Of a DNA stretch of 64,000 nt, positions 26,808 to 35,767 are shown piece after piece. Under the pieces are notes generated by a model, which made no database searches, was not told the origin of the DNA, and saw nothing but the letters and a program-made list of their open reading frames with translations. This DNA is from Bacteroidaceae bacterium (GTDB taxonomy: Bacteria > Bacteroidota > Bacteroidia > Bacteroidales > Bacteroidaceae), in the NCBI GenBank assembly GCA_017615125.1, contig JAGAAS010000029.1, forward strand, positions 124,001-188,000, written 5' to 3'. The stretch's first letter is position 1; every line of letters begins with the position of its first letter. Made by a program: the position numbers and the translations under genes.

Positions 26808-27580
26808 AACTCGATAAATCAAAGACAACAGGCATCGTAGGCACAGCCGTCGTCCACGCGATAGTCCTTCTCCTCCTGCTGGTGCTCTGCTTCCGCGTTC
26901 CTGCCCGGCAAGAGGAAAGCGGAATGGAGGTAATGCTGGGCAATACCGACAACGCGCAGGGAGCCAACGAAGCGTACAACTACACGCCCGTCGAAACCCT
27001 CCAGCCCGAGGTGACTCCCCAGAAGCCTGCCACAGAAAACGTGGCGCCTCCCGTGAAAAAGGAGCCCATCATCACCCAGAAGGACGAACCTTCAGCCCCC
27101 ATCGAGACAGCCGAGGAGATAGAGGCGCGGAAAAAGGCCGAAGCAGAAAAGAAAGCCGCCCAGACAGCCTCGTCGCAGATAGCTAGCGCCTTCGGCAAGA
27201 GCAGCAACATGTCGGCAGCCAAAGGAAACGAAGGGGATAACACGACAGGCACTCAAGGCTCGCCCGAAGGGAATCCCAACTCGCCGAGCACCAAGGGGAA
27301 CGGCATCGTAGGAAGCTACGACCTAGGAGGAAGAAGTATTGTCGGAAGCCTTCCCGTGCCCACCGAGAGCATTCAGGAAGAAGGCAACGTCGTTGTCAAC
27401 ATTACCGTCGACCCTGCCGGCAACGTCGTAGCGACAAGCATCAACCTGCAATACACCAACACCTCGAACGAGCGGATGAGGAGCATAGCCGAGAAAGCAG
27501 CCAAGCGAGCCCGGTTCCAGCCCACCAACCAGACGGAGAACCAGAAGGGAACCATCACCTATTCCTTCAAGCTCCGATAG
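26804..27580 (+). CDS. TonB-family energy transducer
   Basis: The 258-residue protein has an N-terminal membrane anchor (VVHAIVLLLLLVLCF), a long Pro/Glu/Ala/Lys-rich periplasm-spanning middle (residues about 60-150), and a C-terminal TonB domain (residues about 190-258) with VNITVDPAGNVVATSI and ARFQP. It transmits energy from ExbB/ExbD to TonB-dependent outer-membrane receptors. It starts at GTG in a GTGA overlap with exbD. It ends this unit; an array of 21-bp modules follows. Confidence 0.92.
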   Translation: MKLDKSKTTGIVGTAVVHAIVLLLLLVLCFRVPARQEESGMEVMLGNTDNAQGANEAYNYTPVETLQPEVTPQKPATENVAPPVKKEPIITQKDEPSAPIETAEEIEARKKAEAEKKAAQTASSQIASAFGKSSNMSAAKGNEGDNTTGTQGSPEGNPNSPSTKGNGIVGSYDLGGRSIVGSLPVPTESIQEEGNVVVNITVDPAGNVVATSINLQYTNTSNERMRSIAEKAAKRARFQPTNQTENQKGTITYSFKLR

Positions 27581-27663
27581 ACAATCGGCACAGCACCCTT
27601 CAGAACCTCGAGCGATGCATTCCTAAGTCAAAAAGAATTTTTCTTAACCCATACGGATTTTTT

Positions 27664-27768
27664 CTTTCTTCTAAAAAATTTATTCCTTCTCCAAAATAAT
27701 TTTTTCTTTCTACATCTCGCGAGATTCTTTCTTCATACGGCGAGATTCCTTCTCCAAAAAATCAAGCC
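27664..27768 (+). repeat. 21-bp CYTTCT module array, locus 2
   Basis: CTTTCTTC, CCTTCTCC, CTTTCTAC, CTTTCTTC and CCTTCTCC start at 27664, 27685, 27706, 27727 and 27748, a strict 21-bp period. Linkers are AT-only (AAAATTT type) or of the ATACGGCGAGA/ATCTCGCGAGA type. It fills the spacer between tonB and the DJ-1 gene. Confidence 0.9.
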
Positions 27769-27834
27769 CCTCAGACATACGTTTCAATCCTTTTAAATTA
27801 TCATCCCGCTAACAAACAAAATCCCGAAAATACC

Positions 27835-28407
27835 ATGAAAAGAGTCTACGTTTTTTTCGCAAACGGCTTTGAGGAAATCGAAGCCCTCGCTCCCGTTGAC
27901 ATCCTGCGCCGCGCGGGCGTAGAAGTAACCACCGTTTCGATTTATGAAGATATGACGGTGGTGGGAGCCCACGACATCACGGTTATGGCCGACACCATCT
28001 TCAGTCTTTGCGACTACGACGACGCCAGCGTCATCTTCCTCCCGGGAGGAATGCCCGGCGCCGCTAACCTGCTGGCTTGCGACGACTTGTGCAAACTGCT
28101 CGAAGAGAAATCGAGAGAGGGAGTTACGTTGGCAGCCATTTGCGCTGCTCCCTCCGTTCTGGGCGAACTCGGGCTCCTCAAGGGAAGGAAGGCAACGTGC
28201 TATCCCGGCTTCGAAGAACATCTGCGCGAAGCCGTTGTCGACACCGAAGCCCTCCTTGTCAAGGATGGCGAGAGCCTTTTTACCGCCTGCGGGCCGGCAG
28301 CTGCCTGTGAGCTGGGCTTTGCCCTCGTGGAACTCCTCTGCGGAAAAGAAAAAGCCGACGAGGTGCGCGCGGGAATGATGTTCAACAGAACGAAGATTAC
28401 CGACTAA
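27835..28407 (+). CDS. DJ-1/PfpI-family protein
   Basis: The 190-residue protein begins MKRVYVFFANGFEEIEALAPVD and contains the nucleophile elbow AAICAAPS near residue 104, and CYPGFEEHL after it, as in the DJ-1/YajL/ThiJ branch. Members are small cytoplasmic proteins linked to glyoxalase or deglycase-type chemistry and oxidative stress; which activity applies here is not clear. It is followed 12 nt later by ispD, so the two are likely co-transcribed, then recG. Confidence 0.9.
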   Translation: MKRVYVFFANGFEEIEALAPVDILRRAGVEVTTVSIYEDMTVVGAHDITVMADTIFSLCDYDDASVIFLPGGMPGAANLLACDDLCKLLEEKSREGVTLAAICAAPSVLGELGLLKGRKATCYPGFEEHLREAVVDTEALLVKDGESLFTACGPAAACELGFALVELLCGKEKADEVRAGMMFNRTKITD

Positions 28408-28419
28408 CACCCTCCTCCT

Positions 28420-29094
28420 TTGGAACGATTCGTCATCATAGTTGCAGGAGGAAGCGGCTCGCGCATGGGCTCAAAGACTCCCAAGCAGTTCCTTCTCGTT
28501 CGGGGGAAGCCTTTGCTCATGTGGACTTTCAAGCGATTCTACCAGTTCGACCCACAGATAAAAATCATTCTTGCTCTTCCACAAGATAAAATAGGATACT
28601 GGGAGACGCTTTGCCGTAAATACTCCTTCGACATCCCTCATTCGATAGCTGTCGGAGGGAAAACGCGCTTCGAGTCCGTACGAAACGCATTGGAGCAGAT
28701 TGAAGCCGACGATAACGCCTTAGTTGCCGTACACGATGGAGTGCGCCCCCTTGTGAGCGAAGAAGTCATCAAGAACTGTTTCCTTACGGCATCCACGAAA
28801 GGAGCCGCTATCCCCGTTTGTCCCATCGTGGAAACCATCCGTGAAGTAAGCAAGGACCTTACTTCGAGCCGCACCGTCGACAGAGATGAATACAGAATCG
28901 TGCAGACTCCTCAGACGTTTCAGTTAGGACTCTTGCGCAAGGCCTACGCCCAACCTTACAACGATTCTTTTACCGACGACGCCTCCGTTGTAGAAGCCCT
29001 TGGGGTAGATGTCTTCTTGCTGGAAGGCAACCGCGAGAACATCAAAGTCACAACTCCCGTCGACCTGAAAATAGCCAAAGCACTCCTGTCGTGA
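28420..29094 (+). CDS. ispD: 2-C-methyl-D-erythritol 4-phosphate cytidylyltransferase
   Basis: The 224-residue protein carries the nucleotidyltransferase loop GGSGSRMGSKTPKQF at residues 10-25, DGVRPLVS near 108 and the DEYRIVQTPQTF block near 155. It activates MEP with CTP in the isoprenoid pathway that starts with Dxs at 2300. The gene starts at TTG, as no suitable ATG is near and the frame begins exactly at the conserved N terminus. Its TGA overlaps the GTG of recG by 4 nt. Confidence 0.95.
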   Translation: MERFVIIVAGGSGSRMGSKTPKQFLLVRGKPLLMWTFKRFYQFDPQIKIILALPQDKIGYWETLCRKYSFDIPHSIAVGGKTRFESVRNALEQIEADDNALVAVHDGVRPLVSEEVIKNCFLTASTKGAAIPVCPIVETIREVSKDLTSSRTVDRDEYRIVQTPQTFQLGLLRKAYAQPYNDSFTDDASVVEALGVDVFLLEGNRENIKVTTPVDLKIAKALLS

Positions 29095-31187
29095 AAGATC
29101 TTCGTCTGATAGATATCCAATATCTTGCAGGCGTCGGACCAAGCCGTGCTGCAGTACTGAGCAAGGAATTGAACATCAATACTCTGCACGACTTGCTCTA
29201 TTACTTCCCTTACAAGCATATCGACAGAAGCCGGCTCTACTACATCAGCGAAATCGATGGCAATATGCCTTATATCCAGCTCAAGGGGCGCATTCTGAGC
29301 TACGAGACGGTTGGAACGGGGCGTAAGATGCGTCTTGTGGGACATTTCAGCGATGGAACAGGACTTATCGACTTGGTCTGGTTCCAGTATGGAGCATACA
29401 TACAAAAGCGGTATAAGCTCAACACGGACTACATCGTTTTCGGCAAGCCAACCGTCTTTAACGGGCGCATCAACCTAGCGCATCCCGACATTGAATCGGC
29501 AGAGGATCTGACGCTATCGGAAATGGGTCTTCGTCCCTACTACAACACCACCGAGCGGATGAAAAGGATGAACCTCACGTCAAGCGCTATGCAGAAGCTG
29601 GTTACCACTCTTTTCGCCTCGCTCAAAGAACCTATTCCCGAGACTCTTCCTGCATACTTCATCGAGCAGAACCATCTTATCTCACTCGACAAAGCCCTGC
29701 ACGACATTCACTTCCCGAAAAATCCCGAGCAGCTGCGCCAGGCTGAGTTCAGGCTCAAGTTCGAGGAGCTCTTCTACATTCAGCTCAATATCCTCCGCTA
29801 TGCTCACGCGCGTCAGCTCCGCAGCAAAGGGCTTCGTTTTCCCATCGTGGGGCAGCTCTTCCACGATTTCTACGCACAGAAGCTACCCTTCCCCCTCACC
29901 AACGCCCAGAAACGCGTCATCCGCGAAATGCGCGACGACATGAACAGCGGGCGCCAGATGAACCGCCTTCTGCAGGGCGATGTAGGAAGCGGAAAGACGC
30001 TTGTAGCAATGCTAACGATGCTGATAGCCATCAGCAACGGCTATCAAGCCTGCATTATGGCGCCTACGGAAATACTTGCCGAGCAGCACTTTGCCACCAT
30101 TTCATCAATGCTTGAGGGGCTGCCCGTCAACGTTGCCCTCCTCACGGGAAGCATCAAGGGGAAGAAGCGCGAGCCTATCCTTAGTGGGCTGCGCGACGGG
30201 AACGTCAACCTGCTCATTGCGACGCACGCCGTGCTCGAGGACACCGTCTCGTTCCACGCTCTCGGCCTTGTCGTCGTCGACGAGCAGCACCGCTTCGGCG
30301 TTGCCCAGCGCGCGAAGCTCTGGAGCAAGAACGACTTCCTCCCTCACGTACTCGTGATGACGGCAACTCCCATCCCACGCACCCTTGCGATGACGCTCTA
30401 CGGGGACCTCGACGTCTCCGTCATCGACGAGCTCCCTCCCGGCAGAAGGCCTGTCGTCACCGAGCATCGCTACGATAAGGAAAAAGCATCTCTCTACCAG
30501 TTCATCCGCACCCAGATCAACGAAGGGAGGCAAGCCTACATCGTCTACCCCCTTATCAAGGAGAGCGAGAAGATGGACCTCAAGAACCTGGAGGAAGGCT
30601 ACAAGATCATCACAGAAGTCTTCCCCGAGTTTAACATCAGTATGGTTCACGGGCAGATGAAGCCTGCCGACAAGGAGAGGGAGATGCAGCGCTTCGTGGC
30701 AGGAGAGACGCAGATAATGGTTGCCACAACCGTCATCGAGGTAGGTGTCAACGTGCCGAACGCAAGCGTTATGATCATCGAGAATGCCGAGCGGTTCGGG
30801 CTCTCCCAGCTCCACCAGCTGCGCGGAAGGGTGGGAAGAGGCGCAAGCCAGTCCTACTGCATACTTGTAACCTCCTTCAAGCTGACTGACGAGAGCCGCA
30901 AGCGCATCGAAATCATGACGCGCACGAACGACGGCTTCGAGATAGCGGAGGCAGACATGAAGCTGCGCGGACCTGGCGATCTGGAAGGCACGCAGCAGAG
31001 CGGCATCGCCTTCGACCTCCACATTGCCAACTTGGCTCGCGACGGGCAACTCCTGCAGCACGTACGCCAGCTGGCAGAGAAAATCCTCAACGACGACCCA
31101 GACGAATCGCGCCCCGAGAACGCCATCCTTTGGCAGCAGCTTCGCCTGCTGAAGAAGGAGAACGTCAACTGGTCCGCCATCAGCTGA
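29091..31187 (+). CDS. recG: ATP-dependent DNA helicase RecG
   Basis: The 698-residue protein has an N-terminal wedge/OB domain (residues about 1-160) and superfamily 2 helicase motifs: Walker A GDVGSGKTLVA near 301, DEQHRFG near 401 and MTATPIPRTL near 428. The C-terminal part has LHQLRGRVGRG and GPGDLEGTQQSG, typical of RecG. It regresses stalled forks and processes Holliday junctions. GTG start, overlapping ispD by 4 nt. Terminator at 31204. Confidence 0.96.
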   Translation: MKDLRLIDIQYLAGVGPSRAAVLSKELNINTLHDLLYYFPYKHIDRSRLYYISEIDGNMPYIQLKGRILSYETVGTGRKMRLVGHFSDGTGLIDLVWFQYGAYIQKRYKLNTDYIVFGKPTVFNGRINLAHPDIESAEDLTLSEMGLRPYYNTTERMKRMNLTSSAMQKLVTTLFASLKEPIPETLPAYFIEQNHLISLDKALHDIHFPKNPEQLRQAEFRLKFEELFYIQLNILRYAHARQLRSKGLRFPIVGQLFHDFYAQKLPFPLTNAQKRVIREMRDDMNSGRQMNRLLQGDVGSGKTLVAMLTMLIAISNGYQACIMAPTEILAEQHFATISSMLEGLPVNVALLTGSIKGKKREPILSGLRDGNVNLLIATHAVLEDTVSFHALGLVVVDEQHRFGVAQRAKLWSKNDFLPHVLVMTATPIPRTLAMTLYGDLDVSVIDELPPGRRPVVTEHRYDKEKASLYQFIRTQINEGRQAYIVYPLIKESEKMDLKNLEEGYKIITEVFPEFNISMVHGQMKPADKEREMQRFVAGETQIMVATTVIEVGVNVPNASVMIIENAERFGLSQLHQLRGRVGRGASQSYCILVTSFKLTDESRKRIEIMTRTNDGFEIAEADMKLRGPGDLEGTQQSGIAFDLHIANLARDGQLLQHVRQLAEKILNDDPDESRPENAILWQQLRLLKKENVNWSAIS

Positions 31188-31203
31188 CACCCCACGCAGA
31201 AAT

Positions 31204-31233
31204 GCTTCTCCACCGACGAAAGGAGAAGCTTTT
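31204..31233 (+). terminator. Intrinsic terminator after recG
   Basis: GCTTCTCC (31204-31211) pairs with GGAGAAGC (31222-31229), followed by TTTT and more pyrimidines. Confidence 0.75.
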
Positions 31234-31284
31234 CCCTCCTTTCCACAGACACTTCTGAGCGGATGTTTTTCAAGGGGGGTCTAA

Positions 31285-31338
31285 CAACGCGTTGATCGAG
31301 GTCTAACAACGCGTTGTCACACGTCGATCAACGCGTTG
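31285..31338 (-). repeat. CAACGCGTTG array, 22-bp period, locus C (3 units)
   Basis: CAACGCGTTG at 31285, 31307 and 31329. It is inverted relative to locus B: the CAGAAGTG/GCTC and TTTTTCAAGGGGGG flank is at 31247-31279, and CCCCCGAAGTCAAAGG is at 31345-31360. The rest of the 31234-31516 spacer shows no gene. Confidence 0.9.
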
Positions 31339-31516
31339 AGCAACCCCCGAAGTCAAAGGAAAAAAACGAATAGAAAAAGTATCGTCTCGGAAAGGAATAT
31401 TATTGCAACCGGATGAAGGGAAAACACCTTTGAACAAGAAAGGCGGAGGGCGGAAGATTTCGCGTTGCGTTAAAAAAGGTTGACAAATAGCACTTTTTTA
31501 TTAAAAGTGACAGCAT

Positions 31517-31551
31517 TTTGTTGCTCGTTCAGCCCGTTTGCAGTAACTTTG
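31517..31551 (+). promoter_or_regulatory. Upstream of two similar promoters before the M23 gene
   Basis: TTTG (31517-31520) and TAACTTTG (31544-31551), 23 nt apart. The box is enclosed by an inverted repeat CGTTCAGC/GCTGAACG (about 31526-31563). The core TTTGCAGTAACTTTG is repeated in the second promoter 84 bp downstream. Confidence 0.5.
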
Positions 31552-31604
31552 GCGTTGCTGAACGAACTTCAGCCCCGAAAAGGAAAAGAAAAACAAGTTT
31601 TCTT

Positions 31605-31635
31605 TTTGCTTTTCGCTCATTTTGCAGTAACTTTG
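31605..31635 (+). promoter_or_regulatory. Promoter of the M23/LysM gene
   Basis: TTTG (31605-31608), 19-nt spacer, TAACTTTG (31628-31635). The ATG of the gene is 28 nt further. Confidence 0.65.
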
Positions 31636-31662
31636 TTCCGTTTTAACGGTTCCGTATCGAAT

Positions 31663-32523
31663 ATGCGCATAAGAACATTGTCCACAATCCTCTTCACCCT
31701 GCTTCTGGCCTTCTTCTTGCCAGGAAGAGCCCAAGATGTGCGGACTGAACAGGCAATGCCCGACACGCCGATGCCTACCGTTGAGAACCTGGAGCTAAGC
31801 TATCTGGCCATCAGCAGCGACGAGGAAGGCGAGGACTATGACGACCTGTCGGAGGACTTCTATCCCGACTGGAACACGGAAAGTCTCTTCGGCTACTCAG
31901 GCGTCGCTCTGCCCGACACCTTTGTCATCAACCTCAAGGGATACTGCATGCCGACGACGCACACCCAGATAACCGACGTCTTCGGCTACCGCCCCCGCCG
32001 TCGGCGCTTCCACTACGGGCTGGACGTGAATGTAAACCTAGGCGATACTATCTATGCTGCCTTCGACGGCAAAGTGCGCGTAAACGCTTTTAACCGACGC
32101 GGCTACGGATACTACGTCGTCATCCGCCACAACAACGGGCTGGAGACGCTCTACGGACACCTCTCGCGTAGCCTCGTCAAGGAGAACGACGTCGTGAAAG
32201 CAGGCGAGCCCATCGGGCTGGGCGGCAGCACGGGAAGGAGCACGGGCCCCCACCTTCATTTCGAGACACGCCTGCTCGGCTCTGCTATCAACCCCGCGCT
32301 CCTGTTTGACTTCCCTCATCAGAGAGTAACGGGCGATACCTATACATACCGCAAGGCCAAGCAAGTGAAAACCAGCAGTGTGGCCTACTATAAAGTGCGG
32401 CAAGGTGACACGCTCTCGAAGATTGCTTCGCGCAACGGAACAACGGTCAAGCAGCTCTGCAAGCTCAACCAGATAACCCAGAAGAGCATCCTGCGTCCCG
32501 GGCAAGTGCTCCGAGTAAAATAA
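31663..32523 (+). CDS. M23 metalloendopeptidase with C-terminal LysM domain
   Basis: The 286-residue protein starts with a signal peptide (MRIRTLSTILFTLLLAFFL) and has an acidic linker (SSDEEGEDYDDLSED), an M23 domain and a LysM domain. The zinc motif is visible as HYGLDVNV (first His and Asp) and GPHLHFE (HxH), with LYGHLSR between. LysM is the last 45 residues (YKVRQGDTLSKIA to ILRPGQVLRVK). It is expected to cut or regulate peptidoglycan in the periplasm. The ATG at 31663 is chosen for the signal peptide and its place after the promoter; the open frame upstream carries promoter sequence. Confidence 0.92.
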   Translation: MRIRTLSTILFTLLLAFFLPGRAQDVRTEQAMPDTPMPTVENLELSYLAISSDEEGEDYDDLSEDFYPDWNTESLFGYSGVALPDTFVINLKGYCMPTTHTQITDVFGYRPRRRRFHYGLDVNVNLGDTIYAAFDGKVRVNAFNRRGYGYYVVIRHNNGLETLYGHLSRSLVKENDVVKAGEPIGLGGSTGRSTGPHLHFETRLLGSAINPALLFDFPHQRVTGDTYTYRKAKQVKTSSVAYYKVRQGDTLSKIASRNGTTVKQLCKLNQITQKSILRPGQVLRVK

Positions 32524-32545
32524 CGACTTCCCTTATCTCCCACCC

Positions 32546-33091
32546 ATGAAACCTGACACCAATCAACAGTTTGAGCAAACGATAGCTCTTTGTCGGGACC
32601 TCTTCGCCAAAAAGCTGAAAGACTACGGAGCAGCCTGGCGCATCCTGCGCATTCCCTCCGTCACCGACCAGATATACATAAAGGCCAAGCGCATACGCAC
32701 CCTTGAGACAACGGGCGTCGCCCTCGTCGACGAAGGCATACGCCCCGAGCTGATAGGCATCATCAACTACGGCATCATAGGCCTCATCCAGCTGGAGCAC
32801 GGCCCTGCCGACGGCTGCGACATGACTGCCGAAGAGGCGCTGGCGGAGTACGACAAATTCGCCCGCAAAGCGCTGGAGCTCATGAAGGCCAAGAACCACG
32901 ACTACGGGGAAGCGTGGCGCGAGATGAGAGTAAGTTCCTACACCGACCTTATTCTGATGAAGCTCAACCGCACAAAGGAAATCGAAGACAACAACGGGCA
33001 TACTCTTGTGTCGGAAGGCATCGACGCCAACTATATGGATATGATCAACTACTCCGTCTTCGGCCTCATCAAGACAAGCGAGGAAAAATAG
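32546..33091 (+). CDS. DUF1599-domain protein with internal duplication
   Basis: The 181-residue protein has two related halves. LFAKKLKDYGAAWRILRIPS and TDQIYIKAKRIRTLE in the first match LMKAKNHDYGEAWREMRVSS and TDLILMKLNRTKEIE in the second, as in DUF1599 proteins common in Bacteroidetes. It is cytoplasmic by sequence. The function is not established; a link to nucleotide metabolism has been proposed for related domains. It lies 22 nt after the M23 gene and 28 nt before the DoxX-like gene, probably in one transcript. Confidence 0.85.
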   Translation: MKPDTNQQFEQTIALCRDLFAKKLKDYGAAWRILRIPSVTDQIYIKAKRIRTLETTGVALVDEGIRPELIGIINYGIIGLIQLEHGPADGCDMTAEEALAEYDKFARKALELMKAKNHDYGEAWREMRVSSYTDLILMKLNRTKEIEDNNGHTLVSEGIDANYMDMINYSVFGLIKTSEEK

Positions 33092-33119
33092 CTAAGCAAC
33101 ACTTCGTTCTCATTCTGCA

Positions 33120-34433
33120 ATGCCCTCCGCCAAACGACAGCAATCAAGCAGCAAGGCTCTCAGCATCATCGCCAACGTCTTGCGATTCATCCTGGGAAGC
33201 GTCTTTATCTTCTCGGGATTCGTCAAGGCTATCGACCCGTGGGGCGTTGTGTATAAGCTGACGGACTATGCCGAAGCCTTCGGCCTGACGGTTTCGCAGA
33301 CAGGCCCCCTTTGGCTCTGGCTCGCTATGCTGCTCTGCCTCTTCGAGTTCGTGCTGGGCATCTGCATCTTCTTTGCCGCGTGGCGCAAGACAGCGCTCTC
33401 GACAGCCCTCTCCTTCCTGCTCGTAATGACGCCGCTGACGCTCTACCTGGCTATCGCCAACCCTATCTCCGACTGCGGGTGCTTTGGCGAAGCCATCAAA
33501 CTCACCAACTGGCAGACTTTCGGGAAGAACGTTGTCTTGCTTGCTATAACCATTTTTCTGCTGTTTAACTGCAAGAAACTCTTCCATCTCATCAGCCGCA
33601 CGTGGCAATGGATGGTGATAGGCTTTGCCATCGTGTCGCTCTACCTATTTATGAACGGCAACCTCCGCCATCTTCCCGCCGTCGACTTCCGTCCCTACCA
33701 CATAGGCGCAGACATCGAGACGTCGATGGAGGTGCCCGACAGCGTCCCACAGCCTGTCTACGAGACTAAGTTCATCCTCGAGAAGGAAGGGAAAAAGCGG
33801 GAGTTCACGCTGGAAGACTATCCCGACAGCACTTGGACGTTCGTCACCTCCCGCACGACACTCAAGAAGGCAGGATACATTCCGCCTATCCACGACTTTG
33901 AGCTCATCGACACCGAAGGGAACGATTTGACAGAGACGCTTTTCGAGCCAGGCTACTGCTTCCTTATGGTCATCAGGGAACTTTGGGCAGAAGATATGCA
34001 CGACATCATCAATGACCTGTATGACTACGCCCAAACGAATGGCTACCCCTTTTTCGCCCTGACGTCAAGCAACGATGCCGACGTATCCCGATGGAAGGAG
34101 CAGACAGGAGCCTTGTACGACTTCTGCCTCCTTGACGACATCACGCTGAAGACAATGATTCGCTCCAATCCCGGAGTTCTCCTCGTGAAAGACGGCATCA
34201 TCGTCAACAAGTGGAGCCGTCACGACATTCCCCGAGACGAACTGCTTACCGCCTCGCTGGATCAGGAGCCTTGGGCAGAGCGCACAAAGGAAGAATTGCA
34301 CAATCGCTTCCTGAAGATTCTCTGCCTGATGTTCATCCCTTACTTCCTCCTTGTAGGCATCTCTTATCTTGCCCATCGCAACAGGAAAGAAAAACGAACA
34401 GAAAAGAACGAAACAAACAATACGTCTAACTAA
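33120..34433 (+). CDS. DoxX-like membrane protein with thioredoxin-like domain (BT_3928-type)
   Basis: The 437-residue protein has DoxX/MauE-like helices (residues about 15-165), including the motif NPISDCGCFGEA, one further helix near 170, a soluble domain of about 200 residues, and a C-terminal helix (MFIPYFLLVGISYL). The soluble part looks thioredoxin-like (FLMVIRELW, then NPGVLLVKDGIIVNKW), yet no CxxC redox pair is visible in it. The CGC near residue 118 could be the redox site. It may take part in envelope redox or quinone-linked chemistry; the function is unproven. It precedes tpiA by 15 nt. Confidence 0.8.
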   Translation: MPSAKRQQSSSKALSIIANVLRFILGSVFIFSGFVKAIDPWGVVYKLTDYAEAFGLTVSQTGPLWLWLAMLLCLFEFVLGICIFFAAWRKTALSTALSFLLVMTPLTLYLAIANPISDCGCFGEAIKLTNWQTFGKNVVLLAITIFLLFNCKKLFHLISRTWQWMVIGFAIVSLYLFMNGNLRHLPAVDFRPYHIGADIETSMEVPDSVPQPVYETKFILEKEGKKREFTLEDYPDSTWTFVTSRTTLKKAGYIPPIHDFELIDTEGNDLTETLFEPGYCFLMVIRELWAEDMHDIINDLYDYAQTNGYPFFALTSSNDADVSRWKEQTGALYDFCLLDDITLKTMIRSNPGVLLVKDGIIVNKWSRHDIPRDELLTASLDQEPWAERTKEELHNRFLKILCLMFIPYFLLVGISYLAHRNRKEKRTEKNETNNTSN

Positions 34434-34448
34434 TTTATTATTGAAGAA

Positions 34449-35204
34449 ATGAGAAAGAAAATTGTAGCAGGAAACTGGAAAATGAACAAAACCCTCCAAG
34501 AGGGTATTGAACTTGCAAAAGAGTTGAACGAAGTCCTTTCCGCCGACAAGCCCCATTGCGACGTCGTTATCTGCACTCCTTTCATCCACCTTGCTTCTGT
34601 AGTGCCTGTTGTCAACAAAGACATTATTGGAGTAGGTGCTGAAAACTGCGCCGACAAGGCATCTGGCGCTTACACAGGCGAAGTATCAGCTGCAATGGTA
34701 GCCTCGACAGGTGCGCAGTACGTTATTCTCGGCCATTCCGAGCGTCGCGCCTACTATCACGAGACAGTTGCCATCCTTGAGGAGAAAGTCAAGCTGGCTC
34801 TAGCAAATGGTCTGAAGCCCATCTTCTGCATCGGCGAGGTGCTCGAAGAGCGCGAAGCCAACAAGCAGAACGAAGTGGTGAAGGCACAGCTTGAATCAGT
34901 CTTCAGCCTTTCTGCCGAGGAGTTCGGACAAATCGTTCTGGCCTACGAGCCCGTCTGGGCAATCGGCACGGGCAAGACTGCTACGCCCGAGCAGGCTCAG
35001 GAAATCCACGCCTACATCCGTTCGCTGGTTGCTGAGAAATACGGCAAGCAGGTGGCTGACGACACCTCCATCCTTTACGGAGGAAGCTGCAAGCCATCCA
35101 ACGCAAAAGAGCTGTTTGCCAACCCCGACGTTGACGGAGGCCTTATCGGAGGCGCTGCACTCAAAGCAGCCGACTTCAAAGGCATCATCGACGCTTTCAA
35201 ATAA
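34449..35204 (+). CDS. tpiA: Triosephosphate isomerase
   Basis: The 251-residue glycolytic enzyme interconverts DHAP and glyceraldehyde 3-phosphate. Active-site residues are visible: GNWKMNKT (Asn, Lys), the histidine in ILGHSERR near residue 98, the catalytic glutamate in [11 protein letters not shown] near 170, and the phosphate-binding GGSCKP and GGLIGGAAL near the C terminus. The length is standard. A hairpin terminator follows. Confidence 0.98.
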   Translation: MRKKIVAGNWKMNKTLQEGIELAKELNEVLSADKPHCDVVICTPFIHLASVVPVVNKDIIGVGAENCADKASGAYTGEVSAAMVASTGAQYVILGHSERRAYYHETVAILEEKVKLALANGLKPIFCIGEVLEEREANKQNEVVKAQLESVFSLSAEEFGQIVLAYEPVWAIGTGKTATPEQAQEIHAYIRSLVAEKYGKQVADDTSILYGGSCKPSNAKELFANPDVDGGLIGGAALKAADFKGIIDAFK

Positions 35205-35214
35205 ACCATTTCCC

Positions 35215-35255
35215 ATGTGGCAATCTCTCGGGATTGCCACATCCCTTTCTTTTAA
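35215..35255 (+). terminator. Intrinsic terminator or attenuator between tpiA and the SPOR gene
   Basis: ATGTGGCAATC (35215-35225) pairs with GATTGCCACAT (35232-35242), followed by CCCTTTCTTTT. Confidence 0.75.
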
Positions 35256-35265
35256 CCATTTCGCC

Positions 35266-35724
35266 ATGAATAAGAAAGTTGTTCTTTCCGTTCTTCTCCT
35301 TTCTGTGACGCTCGGATTATCTGCGCAGCAGAAGATTACCGACAGGCTCGAGCGCAACGAATGGGGCGCAGGAAAAGTCACTGTCCATCAAGACAGCCGA
35401 CTCTACAAGCTTCTCGGCAATATCTACGATCCGACAAACACGCAAAAGCTACAAACCAAAGGATATCGCATCCAGGTTTATGCAGGCAACAACACTCGTG
35501 CTGCACGCGAGGGTGCCATCCGAGCTGCAGAAAAGGTTCGCTCCAACTGGCCTCAGCTCTCAGTATATACTGAGTTTATCTCTCCTCGCTGGGTATGCCG
35601 CGTAGGAGACTACCGCTCGTTGGAAGAAGCAGACCAGATGCTGCGTGAAATGAAGAAGACAGGACTCTTCCGCGACATCATCCTCCTGCCAAACCAAACT
35701 ATCAACGTGAGCCTGAGCTACTAA
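35266..35724 (+). CDS. SPOR-domain protein, secreted
   Basis: The 152-residue protein has a signal peptide ([21 protein letters not shown]) and a C-terminal SPOR domain (residues about 68-145: [44 protein letters not shown]). SPOR domains bind denuded glycan strands of peptidoglycan, often at division sites. The ATG at 35266 is set by the signal peptide. It lies between tpiA and folE, after a possible terminator. Confidence 0.9.
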   Translation: MNKKVVLSVLLLSVTLGLSAQQKITDRLERNEWGAGKVTVHQDSRLYKLLGNIYDPTNTQKLQTKGYRIQVYAGNNTRAAREGAIRAAEKVRSNWPQLSVYTEFISPRWVCRVGDYRSLEEADQMLREMKKTGLFRDIILLPNQTINVSLSY

Positions 35725-35767
35725 TGCTTCTTTGTCTCCGAGATATAGAGTTCAAACTATTAGCAGT

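Noticed and set aside
30105-31190. 361-codon minus-strand frame
   Set aside because: Antisense of recG, whose helicase motifs are complete.
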